DNA of 64,000 bases from Oreocharis arfaki (Eukaryota; Chordata; Aves; Passeriformes; Paramythiidae): NCBI GenBank assembly GCA_013398015.1, contig VZRR01014171.1:1-64000 (forward strand). The letters are read 5' to 3'. Positions 12,501 to 24,500 of the stretch are shown piece by piece (positions within the stretch are counted from its first letter, which is position 1; each line of letters begins with the position of its first letter). The translations under genes were made by a program, and so were the position numbers. The notes under the pieces were generated by a model that ran no database searches, was not told where the DNA came from, and saw nothing but the letters and a program-made list of their open reading frames with translations.

Positions 12501-15500
12501 AAGTTGTGAGTGGGAAGGAAGGGTTAGGTCAAAATTGAACATTCCTAAAACTCTTTAACTATTGAGTCACCTTAATGACTTGCCAGCACCCTGAAATCCT
12601 AGAATTCTCTAGCTCTTGAAGATCAACTTCTGAGTATGAGGGTTATGTCAGGATTTTGTAATATAATCCATGGGATATTACTGCAGCAGACTACAGGGTT
12701 GTCTGACACTTTACATCTTAAAAATGCATTATGGTCATTTATGTCCTTAAAATTGTTTACTGGCCACAAAAATATACTTCACCTTTTCAGTAATATCTTT
12801 GAAGCTAAAAAAAAAAAAAGTTGAAACAGTAAAAAAGAAGATAAAAAGACATGGTAAGGAAAACCTCAATGCCACATTTGCCAATGCAAACTAAATGTCT
12901 GACAGCATCTCACTGCCAAAGATTGTGCAACATACTTTTTTATGGCACTGAAATGGATCAGACTGACAAGTTTTCTAATGCCTGTTCAGTGGCATTAGCA
13001 AGTGATATGTAGGTTTTATTAAAAATTCTGGTAGTAAAATTTGGAAGTTCATAGAAATTAATAGAAATAAGGTTAGAAGACTGGAGGCTTGGAAGATCAT
13101 GCCTATTTCTTTGTTATGTACCGAACTGATTCTTCAAGAGCACCAGGTTTTACCTTTCTTATGCGCTGTAAGACACTTCAAAAAAAGCTGCACTTCTGTC
13201 TACCAGCATACTCCTAAATCCTGCCGAGCATAATAGATTAAAACATAACGGTAGTAGCAGAAATGTCATGTATTTCAAAGATACATGATGTTACAAACAT
13301 GAAAATAATGCAATTTTAATGAAACTAAATTCACTTGGAAAATTTTAAGTAAAATTAAGCTATTCTGATAAAATTTATGTCCTGCTAAAATAAGGATGTT
13401 GGGTGATTGCCAAGTTATAGGTTCAAGCAGGTTAAGCTCCTTTGGCCTCAGTGGGTTTTCGGCAAGGGCATGTGAGCATCTTTGCCCCGTTATTAGTAGC
13501 AATGTCAAGGGTTACTTGACATTAACAAAGTCATATGACTATACAAAGACAACATCTGCAACTTATTAGAGTTGTACCATAGGAGTGTGTTTCACTATTA
13601 AATAGGGGATTAAGCCTCAGGGGTGTAAAAGATCATCAAAACTGCAGATCATGTTTGCCCTGTCTGATGAAAATTTTATCTTTGGTTCATCAAATTTTTT
13701 TCTGCTATAAGTGGAAACAAATCTATTTAGTAGTAATTTAGTATTTATTTATTTAGTTAGTAACAGTAAGAGAAACAGTGAATTAAATATTTGGAAATAT
13801 TTGTCTAAAAGACTAAAGAAAGTCATTATATTTTTAAAGGTGAATGGAATATCAATACAGTTGATAATATCATCTCCAAAAAGTGAGCTTGAAGTTAAAA
13901 AGAGGTTACATCTCTATTCCAAGTCAGCTATTCAACTTCTGAGTAATTTGATAAGCACTGTTTTTCCATCTGAAAGATTTTGCTTCCAAAAGGAGAGATC
14001 AACTGCAGCTATGACATTAGGTTCATCAGAAGTCAAAGATTTGAACTCGCCATTCCATTTATGATGTCAATATTGCTTCAGCGTGGGCCAGGTGAAAGCA
14101 GTTGAAACACATTAGGTAAATCTTGTTCTGGTGATGGATTGTGTTACACCACTGCAAGTGTAGAAAGGAAGAGAATTGAATGAAAAAAACATTGGTGGGA
14201 AAAAGGAATTGCTTAAACATATGAAATGACATCCACAGAGGAAAATTCCTCGTCTTCAGTGATGTTGAATGTAAGCTCCAAACATAAAACCCTACATTGT
14301 TGTGTCCTGTACTGTTGCTGACACGGTTTCCTTAAATATTCTAAGGAAATTATGCCAAGCAGACAACTTTTTTTTTCATCCCTCACCCGCCTTCTAATCT
14401 AGTCAGATATTGGCAGGAATGAAGGGATAATGTCCTCATTTCCTAGTGCCTTTTGATTAATTTCTCAGGAAGATTGTTCCTCCACATGGACAGTATGTCT
14501 ATGTGTAATGATCCTTTTTAAAAAATGAAAGCATAATGTGCATGTTATCCTGCAAAAAATTCTACCATCCGGCCAGGTGGAAGGTAGATGGGGAGTGAGA
14601 AGTTGTAGGAATTGCAAAATTCACATATCAAAAATTACCAGGTTTAAAATGTGCAGTTGAAACAATTAAAACCAGTAATTTAAACATTGCAGTAGGATTT
14701 AATTAATTTAACATTGAGGGCAGATGGCATCTCCCGTTAGTCACCTGCCACTTACACACTGGGGCTGTAAATATGTCCAACAAGAGGCTTACAGAGACAC
14801 TACCACAGGCTATTGTATATTCTTTCTCTAGTTAGCCCTTCTCTCTTCTGAATTAAGTTGATCTGCTTATCCCTGCTCTTCTTGCAAAGTAGATGGAAAT
14901 TGTCAAAGGGAGGAGTTGTCTGCATAAATGCAAGGGAGCACCAGTAGAAGCACTTACCTCCTTCAGTTTTGGGAGCTGTGTGGTTTACTCTCTCCTCTGG
15001 TCACTCACTCAAAGTGGTGGCAAACTGAACTGCAAATACAACTTAGAAGCTGTATTACTCTTAACAGAACTGCAATGGAAAAAAAAGAATCAAACTGAAA
15101 GTAAATTAAAACTGCTGCTAATTTAGCCTTAGGTGCTCAGTCAGCCCCACAACACCTGAAGCATGCAGTGCAGAGCTCACAGGTGCAGAGACAAAGCAGG
15201 GACCAGGAAGCCCTGCAGACCTGGACAAAGGCGAGCATGGATGGAGACAGGGATGAGAGCTGCCAGACAACTGTTATTTTCTTTTGGCTTGTCAAAGCAA
15301 AGCAAAGACTGTCTGGATGAAGAAGGGCCCACCGCTGTGTTCTTGGGAGTGTGCTTCTCTATTCCTCTGATCTTTTCTCTGTCCAGCCAAGTTTTCCATC
15401 TGGTGACATACACAGGCAGGATGGTATTTTTCCTGAGAACAACTAGATGATGTTATTTCGTACTAACTTTAAAAAGCAACAGTATCCAGTATAAGTCTGT

Positions 15501-18500
15501 GAAATGCAATGTTGGACAGTACTGCTTTATTGATCTGGAGAGATCAACCATTTCTAGTAACCTATTGTTTTGTTTCTTTCTCAGTTCTCCACAGGCATTC
15601 GATTTTCTGTTCAGCATTTTGAAAATGCAGATTTCAGCATCAGTTTTGAGCTGCAAATAAAAAGGTTAGATATTTTATCAAGAGCATGGTTATTTAAACT
15701 ATGAATTCCTATCGACATTTGAAGTTTATTATATAATAAGGTCCCTCTTGAGTGTCAGTAATTATTTCATTGGCTTTCAAATGGTAGCTTACTTCAGGAA
15801 GATTTTTGGAGTTGGAGCCTTGTTAGCTTTTAGCAAAATCAGTCTTATTTCTTTAAAATTCAGGTTAACTGATTTTGGTCAATAATCCAAGGATCTTCTA
15901 CAGATTTGCCAAATTTGATTTGCCAATTTGCCTTATTATCTACTTCAGAATTAATAAACAGTGATCGCTTTGTAACAAAGGTGAATAAGCACAAACATAT
16001 CATGCTCTGAATTAAACCAGATGCCTCTTCTTCACAAAAATTTTAAAAATAAAAGGAAAACAGTTAAAATCTGCTCAACAGATTTACTGGCATGAAGAGA
16101 ACTGTTCAGTTTGATGCAGGTGAACCTTTGTAATTTTTTCATTAGAATGCTCCCCATTTGTGGGCCTCACATATTAGTACTGTAGAATCTCATGTTTTAT
16201 GCTGAGCAGTATTTCTTACACAGGAACAAAAAAGCACAGTGTGGGCTAGGTTAGGATAACCTCAAAAACAAACCTGGTACTTTTTCAGTAGGTGGCAGGG
16301 CTTCTGCTCCATCTGTCCTCATCAAATACACACTGGAGTTCTGTATGGGGCCCTCTCTGCCCCACACACAGAGACTTAATTGCTAATGTCTGGCATTTAA
16401 TGAGGGCCTTGATCATGTTCATTATGGTAAATAACTGAGACATTTAAAATGTTTAAGTCATGTCTCCATAATGTAACCCTTGAAGAAAAGGACATGCAGA
16501 AACTCGGAAAGGGCACAACAAAGCCACGGAAGTCCATTGGGTGCTTGGTCAGGCCTCAGCCCTCTCCCTGGGATCTGGCTGGAGATCATGCAGATCTGGA
16601 CATGGGCTCCTCTGGAGACAGATACAGCATTTAACTTGTAGGTCCCCTGTCCACTCCACTTTTCATTTCTTTATGCAAGCAATAGTTTTAAATGGCTATC
16701 CGAGGCTCATGTCACTACCCTTTTCATGCTGTGGAACCGGGGAGGTCCAGAGCTTTCTGGATAGTTAAATCTTTCTAGATAATAAGAGTTGAAGGTAGGT
16801 CACTGTTTTAAAAAAGCAACAAGAATTTACTGAGGAATAAGTCTGAACTTCAGGAGACAATAACATCTCATGCTTCCTCCATGAGTGTGACTGACTAAAA
16901 TATAAAGGAAGGAAATGTGTTGGGCTACAAACTGGTATGAAAATGCTGAAGAGCACACAGCTGTTGAAAAAACAACAAAAAAGGAAAGAGTAAGATAGTA
17001 AAACTTCTTGCCTAGGGAGTGTACCCTACAGGTAAAACTCACTGCTTTGTACATTCTTTCACAAGCAGCAGGACAGTTTGTGCATTTCTGTGTCCTTAGT
17101 AAAACAATCCTAAAAGAAAAAGGGAACTCTATGGGGCAAAAAGAGGAAATTGCCTAAATGCAAGGGAAGGGAAGAATACATCTGAATTTAAGTCCTATTT
17201 TAATTTATTCAAAAGAGAGAGCATTTATTTACTTGACAACATCAACTGGAAAATAAATATTTTGGTTTGCAAGACTGAAGTTCATTACTTACGAGAAACA
17301 AGCAAGAGACTGAGTAGTGTCTTGAAATCTGATTCCTTTTCTGATGTGGATGTTGCTATGCAATTATGTACCCCTTTGAGAGAGCAATGTCCTGGCACTT
17401 TTATTTAAACTATTTTCTTCTCTAAAAATGCCATAAAGCACAAACAAGGTTTGAATACCAGATATTTATGATCAAAATCTGTATTTTAACTCTATGGAAA
17501 GTAGGACGAATATGCAAATTGGAAAGCAGCTTCTTCTAACAAAGTAGTGGTATGATAATTTTTATACTTGTACTTTTATACTTGAAAAAATGGCTATAGA
17601 GGATTTCATAAAAGTTCAAATAATGTTTGATGGGAATCTGCATTAGTTTACAAACAAATTAAAGCTGCTCTTAATTTTAGCAATCTGTAACCAGAAAGCC
17701 TGGATCAAAGCAGTGTTGCTCTTTACTCCTCAGGAGTCAGTCACTGGGAATGCTGACCTCCTCTGAATGTTTCCATTTGACTGATGCTACCCAGATGTGA
17801 TAACAGCAAACTGTGACAGCAATAGCAACTTAGTGTTCATGAAGTAGGGAAGTCCATGCTTGCTTGAAAAAATTTCAAATTTAGAGTCTTTAATCCCATA
17901 ATTAAATAAATTCTAAGTCTTAATGCTGAATACCGAACAAGTCTGTAATTACTTCACTATCTTCATGAATTTGAACCTGCAAACCTTTCTTTATATGAAT
18001 GGGCTATAATCATAGGAATGGCCTTTTGAAGTTAGAGAAACTACCTTTATTACTAAGGATTTGCAGTAAGAAAAGAGAATAAGATGAGTGAGAACACTAG
18101 ATTTTAAACATGTAGAGATCTGTTTTCACTGCTAAGTGGTTTTAAGAGTGTAAACACTCTGGATAGAGGAAGGAAGAAAATGAGAAAATTAAAGAAACAC
18201 TTGATCTTGGTTCTTTTTCCCCAAAGACTGTCAATCAAAAGTCACAAGTTTGGAGGGTCATAAAAATAAATTTTATTATAACAAAGCCTGTCTTGTTCAT
18301 TGGCACTGCCTTCCTCCAGTGCATGAAACAAACTTGTATTCTGTTAAGATACTTCTATCTATACTAGTAGCTGAGTTGTACAAGGGAATTTACATGATAT
18401 TCTGAGCCAAATAAATTTGTGTCATCTTGTTCATCATCATAAGATTCTTTAAAGGAGGCTTGAGTTGATTGTATTATTAAACATGTGATGATGTCCAGTG

Positions 18501-21500
18501 GGCCTTTTGTATTGAGGGCTATGATAATCTAGAGTTCTGATAAATAACCTTTGTTAACACTTGTTTATATTTTTTCCAGTTCTAACAAGATAAATCCCAC
18601 CAGCAACTTAGTGCACCTCCATATCAACATCAGTGCTATGGCTCAAGTACAGATCAGAGGGTAAGTATTCAACTGTTTCAACTCATGATAACTACATTTT
18701 TACGGAATCTTTCTGCATATGATAATCCCATGTAGTGAATCCTTTGGCATATTATAAACCCAAATGCTTTATCCATCTAGGACACCTGGGTCTCACCCCT
18801 GCAAGCCTTGCAGGATGGAGCTACTACAGACTTGCTGAGTATCTGTGCAAAGAGCAACCTGTAGAATCTCACATTGTAGTAAAACCATTCAGAGCCAACA
18901 TTTTATTTGGGCATTCAAATTGTGCATGGATGTTACTAATATAAAATGCCTGTTCTTATGTGCAGGTCTTCTTTTGCAACCACCTGGACACTTAATGCTG
19001 AATACCAAACAGAATCTACTGCTTTTATAGCTGGAAATGTGAAAGGCATTATGGCAAGGCATATACTAAGAGAGAGCAGAGTGAGGCCTTTGGAGAAAGG
19101 ATGAGTAATAAATGAGTTATGATAAAAAGTCAACCAGCTACTACTGTAGGATTCTTATATTTCTGCCTGAAGCAAGTGCCTGTTCACTGACACAAAGTAT
19201 ACGAAAATTAAACAAGTGCACAATATGATCAAAGCTGATAATTTCTATCTCTGTTTTCACATATAACTTGATTTTGGAAACTATGAAATGCAATTAGGTG
19301 ATAATTGCCAGCTGAGTATGAGCCAGCACTGTGCCTAGGTGGCCAAGAAGGCCAATGGCATCCTGGCTTGTGTCAGACATAGTGTGGCCAGCGGGCACTG
19401 ATCATCCCTCTGTACTTGGCACTGGTGAGGCCATACCAAGAATACTGGGATCATTTTTGTGCCCCTCACTACAAGAAGGACATTGAGGTGCTTGGGCAAG
19501 TCCAGCAAAGAGCAAGGAAGCTGGTGAAGGGCCTGGAGCACGAGTCTGATGAGGAGCAGCTGAGGGAGCTGGGGGTGTTTAGCCTGGAGAAAAGGAGGCT
19601 TGGGAAGACCTTATTGCTCTCTACAATTAACTGAAAGGAGGTTGTAGTGTGGTGGGAATCAGTCTCCTCTCCCAGGTAGCAAGTGACAGGATGAGATTAA
19701 ATGGCCTCTAGTGGCACCAGGGGAGGTTCAGTTTAGATATTAGGAAAATTTTCTTCACAGAAGAAGTTGTCAAGCATTGGAAGAGGCTCCTCAAGGAAGT
19801 GGTAGAATCACTATCCCTGGAGATACTGAAAAGACTTGTAGATCTGGCACTGAGGGACATGATGTAATAGTGAACTTGACAGTACTAGTTTTATGGTTGG
19901 ACTCGATGATCTTTTTTTCCAACCTTAATGATTCTAAGATTTTATAAGTATATCAAACTACCCTGTAAAATCTTGGCGCTAGACTCCTATTCTGGCATCC
20001 TGGAGGAAGTCAGGAGGATGCCTTTTTAAAGCAAGTAATTGCCCCCAGTGCTTTTTGTCTGGGATATTAGACTTCTTACATCTCTTCCTATGAAACTACA
20101 GCTCAAGACCTTAACCATTACCAGCTCTCCAAGGGTTGAACAGGGACTACAAGGCCCAGATTCACTTCCACAGTCAGGCCATGAGGCTTGGCTGATGCAA
20201 GAGAGGTAGAAGTCTCTTAAGTGATGCACCGCAAGGGGCTGCCTTAAATGTAAACAAATGAAAATGCATTTATTTATGGGGTTTTTAATTCATAAAAATG
20301 TATTTATTGTTGTCACTTCTGAGACAGTATGACTACCTAGTGCTAGCATAAAGTCAAATAATGTTGCAGATCACAGAGAACATGTTTCCTGGTTTAATAT
20401 GCAGTCTATCTGCTCCAATCTGCTCTAAGGCTGGCTCTAAAGCAGAGAGATTTTTAAAGGATTTTTCATCATATTTTGTAAGTGTATTCCAGGTTAAGAA
20501 GACTCACCCTAAAACTAGTCAGGTGGGAAAAAAAAGGCTGGCTCTCAGAGACTGTGTGGATATATGTTAATTATTTTATTTCTGAAAAGGAGTAGTTGAA
20601 AGACAACATGTTTAATAAGAACAGACATGAGAATATTACTTCATTTTCTGTAGCTGGTGGTGATCTAAGGAAATGAGCTGGATAGGAAGAGAGGTGAAAG
20701 ATACAAAATGCGTAACACAGAAGGAGAGGTAGAGGCTGAGGAAATAAGAATCAAAGGTGTTATTTAATGGGCTACAGATGTGTGAGAAAATGTTGGGAGC
20801 CAGTGGCTGCTAGATGTTGCCATGGGTGAACACCCAGGCTAAGGACTGTCTGGACCATTTCAACATGGCTTTTATGGTTACATACACAGGACTTCTCAGA
20901 AAAGGTTGCTTCCAGTGCTGCGGATTCTATTTTTTTAAGTGAAGTTCCTCCTCACTTTAATAAAAAAACTTACAAGCTTTTTATTCTTTGCAAACTTCTT
21001 GGAAGCTTTACCTCCATCATGTTCTTTCTGTGCCATTCTGTGTTCTGTAACAAGGTAAATAGATAGACCAAAAAATGACCACAGAATCCTCAGTTCTTAT
21101 GAGCTTGGTGATGAGTGGAAAAAGTTGCTTGAATTGCTGCCTGCAGTGCTAAGAAACAGATTATTAAATACAGAGGAATTACTTAATTGAATGACTTCCA
21201 GTTTCTTTCCTCTTAAGTATTTTAGTTTTCCTATTAGCTATAGCATTCCCAACTGCTTTGTTGACAGATTTTGCTAATTACTCAGAGATGCTAAAACATC
21301 CAGTTCCGAGAGAATTGTTCACTATTTCCTAGATAAAAATAAAAGAGAGATTTTGTCCACATTTGGACTGGAAAATATCTAGCAGTAGTTTCTCCACTTC
21401 AGAGAGTTGCATGAAGTGGAACTGGATGCATTGTACATTTTACTGAGGAAAAGTAAGTAGTTATGAAATTGTGCATGTGCATACATGCAGATATACTTGC

Positions 21501-24500
21501 ACAGTGGAACCATGCAAATACATCTTCTCTGAGAAAGGAAGAAATCTTCTTCAATATCCTCTTCACAAGAAAATTAACGTAACTCCTTAGATAGTTCAAA
21601 AGCAGTTGCTTAGTTGCTAACTGAGATTTGATTTTCCTGCGTACCTTTTTTCTTCTATAAGAATGTAGGAGTTTTAGTATTGTTATCTCCCACTGCTGGA
21701 AGAGCACTAGGGGAATGAGAGATTCAGGAAGGAAGTAATTTGGGTTGAGAGGATTTGCAGCTGGAAGAATTTTTATTGTATATCCCACATAAGCCTTTTC
21801 TGTGGACCATACTTCATTTATCTTATTTTTCTGTACTCTTGTTTGACGATATTTGTCACCTGAAGGTCTAGGAAACATCCTTGTCTAATAAATCATTCAA
21901 ATGTTAAAAATATTCTCAGTTAAATGCAAAATAAAATAGTGAAAAGAGTGGATTTGTTTTTCATTTGACCTAATTTTGCTATTTTCATGTCATTAGCGGA
22001 AGTCCTCAAAATAACTGTAAATTCTGTTAAAATAAATGTTCTTACGTGCTTTATAATAATTTAAATTTAATCTCTAAATTTATACTTTACGTTTTGCAAT
22101 GCTGTGGATAAGAATCATACTTCCCTGGCAATAGAAAACACTGAGTTTTGAGTGTTCCTTCTCTTTTGTCTATGTACAGTTTCTGATTTGAAGTTTTTTG
22201 TGGTTGCTTGAGAGTCTATGTGTCTTGGCTTTTGTTACAACACCCTGAAGTTCCTATTCTCCAACAGCAATCAATAATTAAAATTCATATTGAAAAGATG
22301 ATGTGTGAAACTTAGGCTAGGTACTTAATCAGAAATTGCTTTTTAAATTAATGTGTTTAGTTTCTTTTTTTAATTAAGGTTGGTTTGTGAATTTGTCCTC
22401 TGGCATACTTGTTAGTACAAACTGCTGGCCTTTTGAAGTCTGAGGAGGGATTAAGAGTTAGCCAGATACTCCAGAATACACCAAATTTCACAGAGAGTTG
22501 TACTTCAGCTGGATGGTATTAAGCTGTTCTTCTCTGGGGTTTCTTGCTGCTTTGAGAAGCTGCATACTGTAGAAAGTTTTCTTTCAGACATTTCATTCAT
22601 TGTATATGACGTAAGAGCTGTAATCAAGAAGAGCTTGTTTTTTCCAATAGTATTTTTTCAGTATTTGCAACAAAACCATCCAATCTTTTCTTCAAGGGGC
22701 AATCTGCAGCAGGGCTACTGCAAAATGATTAACATTAGTGCCTTGAAGTCCATCATGTTATTCAGATTTTACATTCTAAAAAAATTAATGGTTGGTTTTC
22801 AACACTTTTCTGTCAGCAAAATTCCAGCTTTGGTAGAACCAACGCTAAAATTCTATAGATTTTCTTTCAGCTAAAGACTCTGTAAACCATCAAAATTGTG
22901 TGGAAGTTGACCCTGGCGAAGAAAGGGTAATACCATTTTAACACCAAGAGTTACATGCAGTACTTGCAGATGACAGATGTCTGTGCCAGAACTCACGTAC
23001 CATGCTAAAAGAAATTCTTGGGATCTGTTTTCCCAGCTTCTGAACACCTGAGTGAGGTCTAGTTGGCATCTGAATGGGACTGGTACTATGAACTTCCAAT
23101 TTTTACAGGAAATAAAATGTTTGTGATTCAAATAAAAATGTTAACAGAAGGCTACTTTCTTAAGGTCAGATAGAGAAGGAAATGAAAAATCAAATAGCAG
23201 ACAGAAAGAAAGATGTCAGATATTAAGTCACGGTTTTATTCATTTATGTTTTATTTATGTGTTGCATGTTGCAACAGTATTTCAGCCATTTCAACATGGC
23301 TTTAGATGCCATGTTGTTTGCAAAGCAATATGTAGACCTGGAGCCCCTTTTAGGCTCTAGTCTTGAATTCTGTTTGTCAATATACCAGTTTCTATTATGA
23401 CTTTATAGAAGTCACAATATCCCCATTTCCCATCTGTAAAATGAGATAGGCTATTTTGCAAGGTTTTTTAAAGTAATAATAACAGAGGTTATAGAAATTT
23501 ACAATCAGAACAGTTAAGTAAATATCTAAAAATGTGTTCTAGGGAAGAAATATGCATAGCGTTAACCACCTACAGGCATTAGATGGAAATGGAAAAATAC
23601 ATTTATTTACTATACTTTCATGGATAATGTATTCAGATATTTCGTCAGTGAGAATTATATAAATACCGAACAGACTTGATTCCTCTCTCCAAATAGAGCT
23701 ACTTCCTTGTCTGGAAAGGACAATCCATCAGAGGAAGTACGATACTAAATGCACACCCTCATCTGCAAGGATTGGGTAGTACTTTATGGAAGCATTGTAG
23801 CATTCACCTCTCCTAGTTCCTATTAATATGCCCAAATAAAAAGCCTTTGAGGGCTCAGTTTTCTATAATGGTCTTCATTTTTTTCTGAAACTAATGCAGT
23901 CAGTCACTGGTAACAGTTACTGTTTTAACAGTAACTTATTTAAACTTTGAATATTACAGAGTGTCTCACCCCCCAACAATTATTTTGCCGCTTCACAACT
24001 GGGAACCCAAAGATGAACCTACAAAAGAAGAAGAAGTTGGTCCTTTAGTAGAACACATCTATGAGGTAAAAATTGTGTATGTTGCCACAGGACCTCACGC
24101 TGCCCCCACTGAATTCCTGATGAATTTGGTTTATTGTCTTTATCTGTAGCTAGATAAAGCCACAAATGTAAATACTCTGACTTTTGCACATGACCTAAAT
24201 TTAATCTGGGAATTCACAACCCCATTATCTGTTCATGTGAGTGGAGGAGATACTAGTTTATGCTAGGAGTCTGTCTTTGATATTTAAGGGATTTATAAAC
24301 ATTTTGGGTGTTTGACAAGAATTAAAAACAGTCCTTAAAAGTTCTTTATAATCAATGTCAAATATCTTCTCATTAGAAGCTGTGCATGCTGTGCACTGGA
24401 AAAAACATTTTCTTTCTAGCTAACTGAAAAAAAAATGTAGACATACATGTAACTTGTTACCTCAGAAAATGTTCTGTTGAAAATAACTCTTAATGTTTGA

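Larger units (their letters stand above)
18661..23959 (+). other. ITGA8: ITGA8 intron, 5.3 kb
   Basis: It contains a CR1 3' end (19304-19942) and a cluster of palindromes at 23261-23316. An 18-base identical string occurs at 20855-20872 and 23286-23303. A 159-codon minus-strand frame at 21399-21878 is judged to be chance. Confidence 0.9.

Noticed and set aside
12807..12840. A-rich tract that might be the poly(A) tail of a processed pseudogene
   Set aside because: The sequence upstream (12630-12800) resembles no spliced gene, and no target duplication was seen.
19416..19634. 72-codon open frame that looks protein-like
   Set aside because: It is a remnant of CR1 ORF2, not a host gene, and is covered by the mobile-element entry.
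21399..21878. 159-codon minus-strand open frame, the longest in the window
   Set aside because: It lies wholly inside an ITGA8 intron, has no recognisable domain and no visible splice or promoter context; its composition (K, L, F, S rich) fits chance translation of AT-rich DNA.
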